From contig WBMW01005120.1 in assembly GCA_013396635.1 (NCBI GenBank), forward strand, positions 354,133-418,132: a DNA stretch of 64,000 nucleotides, in the 5' to 3' direction. Each line of letters starts with the position of its first letter. The first letter of the stretch is position 1. This DNA comes from Penelope pileata (lineage: Eukaryota; Chordata; Aves; Galliformes; Cracidae). The translations under genes and the position numbers were made by a program. The notes beneath the pieces were generated by a model. The model searched no databases, had not been told where the DNA came from, and saw nothing but the letters and a program-made list of their open reading frames with translations. Below are positions 28,701 through 39,893 of this stretch, piece by piece.

Positions 28701-31700
28701 CAGTTGTCCCAGACAGCAGTTCCTATGTATGCTACCTGCAAGGATCTTGACTACTTCCACTAAGCTTTCACTAACGAATGCTTGCAGGAATAAATCCAGG
28801 CCTTTGGAACAAAAGATGTGCTGAACCAGCCCTGCTTGGAGCACCAGATAACGCAGGGCTGAAGATCAGCAGCAGACCCACAGCCCCTGGCTGCTGCCTG
28901 CCAGCCCAGCACCACACACGTCCGTGAGCAGCTGATGGGGACGAACGCCCAGGGGGACCCGGCCCACAGCCCAGCCCTGCATGCCTCCTCCAGAGCACTC
29001 ACGTTCTCATATCGCTGCAACAACGTATTTTATAAACAACTCTATCAAAACAACGAAATTTCTATATCTCTGTCACAAGTACTATTGAAAAACAAAGCAA
29101 CCTGCATTTTCTTTTTTTCTCTCATTTACTGTTTTCTTCTCTTCAGGGGCTGTCATATCTGCAGTCGCACCACTGCTATCACAGAAATGTCAGCATTCCC
29201 TTTTTCTGCTCACTACCTAGTTATAGATTACTGTCAGTTAGAAGAAAATTGTTATAAACAAGACGAATAGCCCTGTCTAGTACTTTGCCTCACACTCGCT
29301 ACACTAAATCTTTGACTATGAGGTTTTCACAATCTCAAGCACAAATGTTATCTTTCACCAAAACAGTATAGTCATTTCTCAAAACAAGAAAAATATTATT
29401 TGTCTGCTGGAAAAATCGCTTCTTTTCTTTAAATGTCTCAAGTTCTTCTACCTCCACCCCCCAGCCCTGAAATTCATCTATCTGAGACCTTTACAGCACT
29501 GCTTTATCAGACACCAGAAGCGAGGAGAGGAACTCAAGGTGGCTTGGCAAACACTGAGACAAACACGAAAATCACAGGATTCTGTCTGTAACAGTAGGCT
29601 CCAAGGCTGTTGCCCCTTCTCCATTCAGGACCGTGGCTCAGTCTCAGGTGGGATGCTCAGGCTGCTTCCCCCCAGCCTGCGGCTGGGATAACCCTTGCTC
29701 CACTTGCTGCAGCAGCTGAGCAGCGTGCTGAAAATGAGGCAGAGCTTTGCAGGGCTCACAAGAGGATTTTGTGGTTCAGATAACTGTGTTATCTGCTTCC
29801 ATCCCTGCCCAGACTGCAAAGGGATGTGCAGTCAATCTGGTAGGCATGACCTCACCCTGCCCTTTCTCCAAATCAACATGAGCTCACTCTGCCTGTGAGA
29901 TGATCTGAGACCATGTACTGTCTTAGCATAAAGTCCAAATTAACACACCCTGTGCAGCAAGGCAGGCACTCCAGCTGCACGTAGGTGCCTGAAGTCAATG
30001 CAATGCAGCATTTACTCAGAAAGAGAAGCAAGAATGTGAGTTTTTCTACCGAGCTCATTTTGGTTGAACCCAACCACACACAGGGAGACTTCCATGGCTA
30101 GCCATATGGGAACAGGAAGATGGAGAGATGGCACAGAAATAAAGCCTGTGAGTGGAAACTAATTACAGATGGAGCTGCCTTAACAGTATCTCTAAAACTC
30201 TGTGTAAATAGTCCTCTATGGCTGCCTCAAAGAAAATCTGAAATAAATTCTGGAGTCAGAGCATTCAGCAACCTGCATCTGTTGACAGGTGGGAAGCATC
30301 CTGTGCACCGAGCACAGGGCTTGCAAACACTGAGGTGGCTGCTCACCTTTCTGGCTCCAGTCTCACAGTAATGGGCAGAGAGCAGCATGCTGCTCGGCTC
30401 CAGCAGCCGGAGCAAGCTTCAGTGCACACCCACCTGGTCCCAAACATCCTGCACGCTCCAGCTGCATCCCAGTGGAGGTCACCTCTGTCCCTGGCTGCCT
30501 CCTTTGTTGATGGGTAATAGCTGCCGCAGTACTTCCCATGTGTTTGTCTGTAATAAAAACACCCCACGCATCTCTGCACAGCCTAGCAAACACGAGGTGT
30601 GTTGCACACTTCAGTTTTACTTGCATAACACTACATCTAAACTAGGATTCCCAATGGTGTTTTATAGCCGAACTAACCTGTAAATATTCCAGGAGTCAAA
30701 ACATTAAAAAGATGCCGGCTGCGCTGCTTTATCTTTGAAAAGGCAACAACTGCATTTCATTTTAGCAAACATTTCCCTTCATTCTCTATTATAGGAAAAA
30801 GCTCTTTTCACTGAGGTTGATAGAAACAGGGTAAAGGATTCTGTGTCTTAGGAATCCTCTGAAATTCACAGCATTCAGAGTTAACGAAAACAGGAACTAT
30901 TCAACCAACGCTTCATATAATTTAGCCCAAGAAATCAGAAACGAGTGTTGGGGGTTAGTATGCTCTAAATGACTTCAACAACCTTAGAACAAAGCTCTGC
31001 ACAGAAAGTACGATGATCAGATGACACGGACCGAGGTGACAAGAAGCAAGTGTCCTCAGACACCCTGAGTCGTCGTTTTTCTTCCCCTTCCTGTGATCTG
31101 TGACCCCTGCTCTGCAGTGATCATACACTCGAGCTTCTCTTTTATCTAAAACCATCCTTGAGAAGGTCACAATAGGTAAAGTGGTGATGCTTAGATAGCC
31201 TCCTGCTCCTTTTGTGTGGCGATTCTCTGAAATACTCATAAAATATGCATGTCTCAAGCCTCTTTGTGGCACTGACTATTGTGCCAGTTAGATTAAGGAA
31301 AGCAGTGCAGGAGCCGTTTTAAAGGGACATTGCCAACTGGTTCAAGGCTTTAAGAGCTGACTCAAATTGAGCTTGTCTATGAGGGATGTTAACCAATCCC
31401 AATAACCACAGAAATGCATGCTGCAACAATTATTTTAAACTTTAATTCAGAATAATTTGAACTCCTTCAAACTATCTTTCACAGCTGTCAAGCTTCTTCC
31501 CAAACAACAGCGTGCTAAAGTAAGAATAAAGAATCTGAGCAGGTTTGCCCTACTCAACTCTGCAAACTTCTAACATCAAAATTATATATATATTTTAAAT
31601 TACTGTAAATGTTTCTCTATTTTTGCAAAAACATCACCAAGCAAAGATCTTTGCCTATGTCACTCTGGCTGTCTTCTGAAAAGAAAAGCTTTGATATAAA

Positions 31701-32870
31701 GATAACACCATGGGGTTCAAGCACATTTAATTATGAAAACTTTTTGACTCAGTGACAAAACTTCCAAAGAAGGCAACCCCAGTCTCATCTCCGTAGCCTC
31801 AGCCCACTCAGGAATGCATCCGAAAATGGCAGGTGGACTTCAGTCGTAGCATTTCTTCCATTACTACATTTGATAACCCATCTACCCATCCCCTGCAGAA
31901 CATGCAGAATTTGAGTCACACAATACCAAAGGCTCTACGCCTGTTGACAGCCTCCCTGAACAAGAGCTAGCCAGGCTTCTGCGCTCTTTGACCTGCAGGT
32001 ACCCGAGCAAATGCAGAAGCCACGTACCCCTGACCTTACCCCCCCTGTGCCCAGTACACGGGCACCCCAACGCTGTCAGCAGCTGGATTCCTGCGGGGCT
32101 GCAGTTGCCTAGTTAAGCATCAGCCCCTCTCCCCCGTTTATGTAGTAGTTTGTGGGTTAGAGGACCTACACCGGATGTGGAGAAATGTGGGTTTAGTATC
32201 CTGTTGCCTCAACAAGGTTCAAAGCCCCATCACGTAAATCCCAAGAAAGAGAATTATCCATAAGCCACTCGACTCCACACATGTGAATGGAGACAAAGGG
32301 TGGGAGGAAGCGGGAAGCACTCCTCAGCCAAGTCACCATCAGAATGAAAGATTCATTGTACAAGACAAAGAACTTAGATGTGACTACAGCCCTGTACACG
32401 GTACAAAAAACACGCTGGGAGTAGCAGGAGAAGGGCAAGTCTCCTCCCCACCCAGTGACCTCCCTGGCCAGGTGAGTACAGGGCAGTACTTTCTCCAACC
32501 CTTTTCTCCTGTCCAATCCATCTCCAACCCTTGGTTACACAATGGCATTGAGCCAACAGGAAGAGAGACAAGCGTCCCAGGTAAGAACAGCATTATCCTG
32601 GTGGCATGTTCATCTTCTGATTTGAGCAGATTTACATTCATTCAGAAAGACGAATATTGGAATCAGGTCTCCTTCATCCTGGGCAAAAGCTTTAATTACC
32701 AAGCCATTAAGGAGTAAGGTTACCAGCAGCAGCTCTTCCTCCAGCTGTGTTTTAAATTAAAGGAGTGAGGCATGGGGAGTTCCACAGGAAAAAAAAAAAA
32801 AAGGCACATACGGTTTTCTATAATGAAGGGTGGGCTCAGCAGTGTGTAAAGAAACCTCTCTGCCACCTTA
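25728..32870. other. Intronic sequence without a supported gene
   Basis: About 7.1 kb. A moderately GC-rich patch lies at 28790-28990. Plus-strand sequence at about 32283-32717 keeps a 144-codon open frame with two strong donor-like sites (see findings), but the protein is not recognisable. An A14 run sits at 32789-32802. I see no transposon landmarks besides the MIR-like element that follows. Confidence 0.5.
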
Positions 32871-32970
32871 GGTGACTTGTCACAAGCCCTGCAATGGGTC
32901 AGCAGCAGAGGAGGGAATTGAATCTAAATTCATCTCCTAACCCAGTGCTCTTACTGTTGCATCTTCCTTC
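32871..32970 (-). mobile_element. MIR-like tRNA-derived SINE relic, reverse orientation
   Basis: The plus strand reads as the reverse complement of the MIR core-to-5' region. GTGACTTGTCACAAGCC corresponds to the 'GACTTGCCCAAGGTCACAC' landmark, followed by GGGTCAGCAGCAGAGGAGGG, AATTGAATCTAAATTCATCT and GTGCTCTTAC. It is diverged but collinear over about 100 bases. Related amniote SINEs with the same core are an alternative. Confidence 0.7.
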
Positions 32971-35317
32971 CAACCTCAAGCACTCAGTGCTGGAGCTCAG
33001 CCATCTGCAATGCCCCAGCTGTACAAGAGCTGGCTTTGCTGCATGCTGAAGCCCTTTGGCACATTTGCTCTTGGATAACAAATCAAGAAGGTACACACAT
33101 ACTATTCCTTCCCTGTCGGTTTGATGTTTAGGTGCCATTCCTCTACTTTGAAGAAAAGGACAAAGGAAAGAAAAGGCAAAATGGGGGGAGATTCAGAGAG
33201 CGCTCTTGCATGGGCTTCTAGGGAGCCTTCCCACAGACTCTGTGTAGAGTCAACTGATAAAAGCAAAACCATTTTTGCTGTTACCACTTTCCTCCTCTTT
33301 TTGAAGGAAAAGACAGCTCTCAAAAGCATCTGATCTTGCAGTTTACATATCGTGCAATCACTCTCCAGCTTCTCGGGTTTTTGTTACAGCTGCTAACACC
33401 CTTCCTAAAGCTATTGGAGGGGGTGGGGGGAAGGCTTCTTATCTTCAGACATCAGCAATTTCAGCCTCTCAGAGACTTCTCTCCCATGGTTAACTGGCAA
33501 AGAGTCTCTTTAACTGCTTCCTGAATTGTTGTCCATGGAACTTGGCAGTCAGATGAATGACATCTGCTAATGCCACCAGTCTAATCTGTACTTCATCACA
33601 ACCACCTTCTACCTTCCCCTGTCCCCCAAAAGGAGAGATCAAACTAACCCTCACTTGCTTAAAGATTTTCCCTCTCTTTTATTACCTCTCTCTAATGTCT
33701 ACTTACAACTGTGTGGCTCAGAACATTTTCTCAGTGTACAGCAGATAACACACTGATAGATAGTGGGATAGTCTTAATGCCAGAAAACTTGGAGTGACTC
33801 ATCTCCATGAAAGCAAGCCATGTGAGTCACAGCCACGATGACTCAGAAGCCTGAGGAGAAGGCACCTTTCTGGGAGGAAGAATTGAAATCGTCCTACTTT
33901 TTCACATACATAACTCGAAGCGTAGCTTCCCATTAGGGTAGTTTTCTGTGGGAGGAGAGAGGAGGAATTACATCATCAAGAAAAGAAGGGACAACATGTA
34001 AATGAATAGCACAAAAGAAAACCAGCAGTCACATTGTGAGTCACCATATTTTCATTATTAGACATCCTATTTAATAAATAACATTGTCCTTCTCTTGTTC
34101 TGGCAAATTAAATTGGGTTAGGCTTTTTGTTGAAGTGTTTGATTGCCTGACTTCATTGACCATTCAGTGATGATTTCAGTCACATAATCAAGAGTGACCA
34201 CAAGGAAAATAAAACTTGGAAGACCCACAGCTCATTAAAGCTGTCAGCAAAAGTGGGTAAATATGACACATTGGATAATGTATGGCAATGTTTCTGGATA
34301 TAAACACGATGCATGATCTGTCATGCATCACTTGGTGGTAGTGGAAATACCACATTGGATCATCTGAAACAAACGGTATGAACTTATAAATTCACTCATA
34401 ACTTTATATGCAAATTATTCTTGCTTATAAAGAATTGTGCATAGATCTAAATTAGCAAGCATCCAAATGTGATGGCAGAAGTTCTGCAGATTTCCATCTA
34501 TGGACCAACTGTGGTACAGGCTACACGAACCATAAGGCAAAGTGGCCTACATCTACACAGGTCTCAAGGCTTTTCTGTGTCTTATGCAGAGCTACAAAAA
34601 TGAGAAAATGCATTGAATAGAAAAATCCAGTGACTACAGAGATCGATAAGCTGGAAAAGCCCATCTCGTTAACCATCTTGATCCACCACGTTTCCGCTGC
34701 CTTACTCACCTGGCACTGAGGGAAGTGCCTCAGCATAGCACCTCACGTCCAGGACCTCACTGCCAGGAGGGATGGCAATGTGCCAAAGCTGAGGACACTC
34801 TGAACCATGTCTCACAGTTGTTCAGAGTTCATTTTGTTGCCTGATTAAAGCACTCCACTCCCTCCTGTATTTTATCTTTTTTGTCTTTCTTCCATATGTT
34901 CTTAAACAACTCTCCAAGTAGTCTCTCCTGTGATTTCACCTTCAAAGCTCTTAGTTTCCTCTTCTAAACACTGAAAAGATGGTCCCATTCTTTTTTTTTT
35001 TTTTTTTTTACTGTTGCCAATAGGATCTGCAGCGCTGTTGAGTAAAGTGCTATTGAGTGCTTCTAGCATTATAATCACTTTCTTCGGGTTTCAGCCCTTC
35101 TTGTCCTATTTGGTTTTAAAAATCTGATTTTCTTTCTTTGGACTGACCTTCCTACTTGTGGCCATTCTGGCCATGACCTTGAAGCATCACAGTTCCACAG
35201 AACAGACTACGTATTGATTATATCTAAACACTTTCTCTTCAAACTGCTTTCCATTCCCCTGAAATTCTTTTTATACTTTAATTCCCCATTTTTGTCAAAG
35301 AATTATGAAGTAATGCA
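32971..35317. other. AT-rich intronic sequence, nothing supported
   Basis: About 2.3 kb with a T19 run at 34991-35009 and a perfect 9-bp inverted repeat at 34308-34329. No gene or transposon is recognised. Confidence 0.55.
34308..34329. repeat. Perfect 9-bp inverted repeat with 4-base loop
   Basis: GATGCATGA, spacer TCTG, then TCATGCATC. The arms are perfectly complementary and each contains ATGCAT. A short hairpin or a palindromic binding site is possible. It could also be chance. Confidence 0.85.
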
Positions 35318-35384
35318 GCTTAAATTTTGGACTCGATGATCGTTATGGGTCCCTTCCATCTCGGGCTGTTCTATGATTCTATGA
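35318..35384 (+). mobile_element. CR1 3' tail, plus orientation
   Basis: A very short CR1 3' end with GGACTCGATGATCG, then GGGTCCCTTCCATCTCGG, ending in TTCTATGATTCTATGA tail repeats. It is 5'-truncated to about 65 bases. Confidence 0.88.
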
Positions 35385-37115
35385 ACCTCAGCAAAAAGGT
35401 TTATGCTTACACATGTCGTTCAGGCAGATTAGGAGCATGCAAACGAGTTTGGTCCGTACGAACTCCTGAGGTTTCTTGCAGTCTGAATTACTCTCCAACT
35501 CAACCAAATCAATAGTAACAGCAGCTTAAACAAAGAGCGAGTGTTTGTTATCTCCACCAGAACTTCGCGGTCTGGCTGAGACTGCACAGCCCGTCCTTAA
35601 CGCACAGGCCGCTCCCCAAGAGCTGCTTTAAGAGCCTGTCACTGCTCAGATCTTCACAAGGAGAGAAAGCACCAAGCATGGAGAACAGCTGTCCCTCCAA
35701 GTCCCCACCTGCTGCACATGGTTCTAATACCCAGCCTGAGGGCTGGGTCGGCAGCAGTTATGGCTCTGGCTGCTGCTGAGGCCATCGCTGCCCCAGGGAT
35801 GTTCTGCCTCGGCCACATCGGAGCTGCTCCACACACACCCCACCCCGCCACAGCCAGCTGGTAAAGGCGGCTGCGCACTAAAACCCACAGCATGAGTACT
35901 GCAAGGTACATACCCGCCCCTAACCCCTTCTCTGTCCCATGGCAGGGATATCCAACAGCAAGGACAGCCGTGCTCCAAGCCACCCCGCAAAGTTGTGCCA
36001 GCAAACATCTGCCAGAGCGTGGCATTTCCCTTGACTAAAAGTCAGACAAATTGTTTGTCTTCTCACAGACGCAGGCGGTGCAACACGCTCCTCCCGCACT
36101 TCTATTATTACCATAAAGGTATTTATAGAGCTTGGCAGCGCTCCCCACGGTGGCCGGTTCTTGCACATATTGCAACTTCAGGATGTCTCAGCTTGGTTCA
36201 CCTGAGAAGGCCTGATTATGAGAGCTAAGTGCCAGCTCCCTTGAAAACCAGGTCACGCTAAGGAGGCTCAGGTTGCCCATCGTCCCTCCCCATCCCAGCG
36301 CTGGATCCGGCTCTCCCCCTCCACCCCACCCGGCCGGAGCTGCGGCAGCTGTGAATCAGCAAAATTCCTGCTGGCTCAGAAACGTCAGAACCATCTCCTG
36401 CCTGGTTTTCTGCTTCAGATGTTACAGACGTATTGTCCTTCAGTTTTCTCTTGGCTTTCCATATTTTTTCTCACCCCTCGGAAGCAGATTGAGGTCACAC
36501 CGCAGAGCACTTATCTTGAAGCAGCAAGGAGGGGCAGCTTAGAAGAAAAAGCACAAAACAGAAATTCAGACCAAGCCAATCTGATCTGCTAATCTGCCTG
36601 TGTCGGTGATGATATGGGGATGGCTGCTTTCCTGACATACACTGTCAAAGTCAGCGGTCTGGGGATTGCTTTCAGAAAGAAGCAATTGATGAGACTCCCG
36701 AATTCCTCTGACGCAGCCGTGTTTATATGTATAAGTCATTTCCCTGAGCAGAGGAGTGGGGCAGCAGCAGCCAGAGGTGCGCTCAGCTGCAGGATGCAGT
36801 GCAGCCCAGAGACACCAGCACCGCTCAGGTTTGCACTAGCACACCTGTGCAAGTTTGCATGTTGACACCTCAGCACTTAAACCCTTCAACCCTAACCCTG
36901 GCTCTCCAGCTGCAGTGCTCAAAGCCCAAGAAAACGTTGCAGGAGCGAGCTGCAGCAGGTTGCAGTCCAGCTGCTCAACGCCAGCACCCGAAGTTATGTT
37001 GAGCTGCTCCAAGAAAGCAGGGTGGCTTCCCAAGTCAAAATGCCTCTCCCGAATTGAAGGTACCCTCATATTTAAGTGTTTTCAGAGCAACTGCAGCTCT
37101 TGCTCCTATTACATA
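35385..37115. other. GC-richer unique sequence
   Basis: About 1.7 kb that is clearly richer in G+C than the surroundings, especially 35560-36000 and 36270-36350. It holds a few CpGs but not the density of a classic CpG island. Open frames on both strands (up to 123 codons at 35654-36025 minus) resemble nothing I know and are expected in GC-rich DNA. Confidence 0.5.
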
Positions 37116-37657
37116 GGTTGCTCCAAAAGTAATGCCTCCTATTGTGTTTCCATGGAAACTACAACAGCTACAGAGGTCAATAACACTGTTTGATAGAGAA
37201 AGTTCTCAGCTACAAAACACTACTTTTCAACACAGTCACCACCATTAGCTCTGCATTTTCACCAGCAATGAACAAAAGCTCAGATGCCATGCTCTTAAAT
37301 ATCTGCACAGCGGAGGTGCCCCGCTGTCGCTGCCACCACTGTTGAAACGCAGCACCACCGCCTCACTGTGCTCACAGCCACTGTTTGGTCTCCATAAATG
37401 TTCAGCAAGCATTGATGAATGTCAGTGGCTGACATTTTCTCCACATGGAGGAATTTAATTCCACACCTTCGCTTCATCCACACTTCCATGTCAGACGCCA
37501 TTTTGTCAGAGTGCCCCTCTGCTGCCATCTGTCACACAGCAACAAAACATAACAGAATATTGGTGGGAAGGTTCAACCTCTGCTGCCATCCCACCACCAC
37601 CTCTGACATCGTGGACCAATATAATAAATTGCAAGGCATTACTTTTGGAGCAGCCCT
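37116..37657 (-). mobile_element. Mariner-like deletion derivative (Galluhop/Mariner1_GG type)
   Basis: The element has imperfect terminal inverted repeats. The left end is GGTTGCTCCAAAAGTAATGC at 37116-37135 and the right end is GCATTACTTTTGGAGCAGCC at 37636-37655. A TA, the mariner target, precedes the left repeat. The minus strand encodes the N-terminal part of a mariner transposase-like protein at about 37343-37528, with the helix-turn-helix stretch EKMSATDIHQCLLNIYGDQ followed by TVRRW. The frame is lost after that, and the catalytic D,D34D core is absent because the element is only about 0.54 kb instead of the usual 1.3 kb. It is non-autonomous and fossil. Confidence 0.88.
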
Positions 37658-39643
37658 TTTACTTTTCCTCTTTACCCAAAATGATTTACATGGGAGTTCA
37701 GGAACTATCGCTGCATAAGAGTGCAGGTGGGAGCAAGGCAGCCGTTGTAGCTCAGCACACGTATTTACACCACAGAAAAGTACACACAATAACTTGGGCA
37801 GCTCCAGGAGTGAGGTGACGGGATGGGCGCAGGGACACCCAGCCTCCTTCCTGGCTCAGCTGGAGCTGCCTGTCCCCCTCTGCCCATGCACCTCTGCTCT
37901 TCCTTCAGCTCCTGTCATTCCCTTGGGGGAAAATCACTGAGATGCTGAGTGAACAGTGAGGATGTTCAGGCACCCCACAACCACACCTTTGCAAGCTGTT
38001 TCTGCAGCAGTTGATAAGGCCCTGAATTACATCAAAAGATGCTAATGCACAGCAGCCTCAATTCCTTTCTGAATTCACAGCCACAGTGAAACCAAGGCAA
38101 GGCTCACTGCCATCACTTCCAGCAGATTCCAGGCACAGCCCAAATCAGAAGGCATAATGAGCAGACTGTGTCTAGATCTAAGGTCTTGATACTATTCGAC
38201 ATTTAAATTACTTCAGAACTTAACTCACAAAGGCTAAATATTTTAATTATAAAGCTATTTATAGCCTTGATAAGAGGATAAAACTAAGTCCCTTCTGCCT
38301 ATCCCTGGTTGCTGAGCAAATGGATGTTAAAGATCGCTCAGCATTCGGTGAGCAGGATAACCCTACTTACTGCTCCAAAACAATTTTGCCCTCAAAAATA
38401 ATTGGAGAAGCGTTGACTTTGTGCCTATCATTATGCCTGTATAAAACAAATACATCAATACTGTTAAGGACGACTGCCTACACCTTGAGGTACCGTGGCA
38501 GTGTAATGCTACATTGGAAATAAAAAGGAATTGTTCAGTTTGCACTGGTTAAAAATGCAGCTCAGAACTGTTGTTAGCACAGCAATTGCATATATAACAT
38601 ATACATAATCTTAAAGATTTTAAAAGAATTGTTCTATAAAATGCAATTTACCATAAAAATAAAGAGGAAGAAGATGATGATACGGTGTTTTTTCATATGC
38701 TTGCAGCCAGCTGAAACATAATGAAAAGTTGTTTGGAGAAATGAGCAACACACTTGGATTTACTTCTCAGCATCCCAGACACAGAGCTGCACCTCAGCTG
38801 GAAGCACCAAGGGAAGCCAGCAGGATGGCAGCTTCAGAAATTATCTCCAGAAGGTCACTTACAGAGTTTAATTCTGACAGAGCAGTTGCCTATACCAAAA
38901 GTAGTGCAGGCTGGAATGTGTACCATATTGCAGGCTGGAATTACAGTACAATATTCATTTGCAATTCATATTTATACTGAGGATTGAGATGGGTGACATC
39001 AGAAAAAGCAAACACCCCAAAACATTTCCAATTGCAAAGCATTTTTCAATTCAGCATTCAGTAACTGCTTATTCCAAATAATTACCAAATAGGCAGGTAA
39101 GAACTGAGGAGAATGCACAAATTACCACGCACAGCAGAAAAAGGAAGAATCCTACAAGATCAAGAAGACAGAGGTGGGCTTTTCAAATCCCAGCCTTGCC
39201 ATATCCCTGCCCTAATAGAGATATTCTACATACTCTCCCCTATCATACACTATTTCCACAATTCCCAAGTTGAAATATAGGTTGGTTGTGTAGTCTTAAA
39301 CTCCCACTTTCCTGGCAAGAACGAATGTCTTCCGCCCTATCCAAGAGTTTTGCAAATAGAGCTTCAAGAAACACGCTGCACAGCAAGCAGAAGTTTCAGA
39401 ACATTTGGATGGGGCTGCTTAAATAAACGCTGTGGGCATCTGTTCTGAATGCTGAACCAGTCTTTGTGGGCTTATATGAGTAATATGCTAAAAATGGATC
39501 ATAAGTGGCCAAATTCTGTTCTCAACCAAACTTGAACAACTTTAGTGATTTCAGCACAACTACCTTCATTATCTCTGCTGATCTGTATCCCTTCTGCCCA
39601 CTGGCAAAGCAGCTACAGTATTCACCAGCCAAAGTGCTTTCTT
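37658..39643. other. Intronic sequence, nothing supported
   Basis: About 2 kb between the mariner derivative and a young CR1. A partial direct repeat (GCAGGCTGGAAT, twice, 20 bases apart) lies near 38908-38941. No gene is recognised. Confidence 0.5.
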
Positions 39644-39893
39644 ATGGCCTTAAACTGGAGCACAGGAAGTTCTGCACCAATATGCAGAAGAACTTCTTCA
39701 CGGTGCGGGTGACGGAGCACTGGGACAGGCTGCCCAGGGAGGTTGTGGAGTCTCCTTCCCTGGAGATATTCAAGACCCGCCTGGACGCCCACCTGTGCAA
39801 CCTGCTGTAGGGAACCTGCTCTGGCAGGGGGGTTGGACTCGATGATCTCTCGAGGTCCCTTCCAACCCCTACAATTCTGTGATTCTGTGATTT
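39644..39893 (+). mobile_element. CR1 retrotransposon, young 5'-truncated 3' end
   Basis: A plus-strand CR1 3' end. It contains GGCCTTAAACTGGAGCACAG, the ORF2 C-terminal codons for LPREVVESPSLEIFKTRLDA ending in a stop, and then GGTCCCTTCCAACCCCTACA. The tail is TTCTGTGATTCTGTGAT. It differs from the copy at 1204-1480 at only about ten sites over 250 bases, so both belong to the same recent subfamily. Confidence 0.95.

Noticed and set aside
32283..32717. 144-codon open frame on the plus strand as a protein-coding gene
   Set aside because: No recognisable domain or family, no coding-like conservation visible, and the frame is interrupted by strong donor-like sites. It is kept only as a possible noncoding exon.
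35654..36025. 123-codon minus-strand open frame
   Set aside because: It lies in GC-richer DNA where stop codons are rare and other frames are also open. The peptide is Ala/Gly/Cys/Trp-rich and unlike any family I know.
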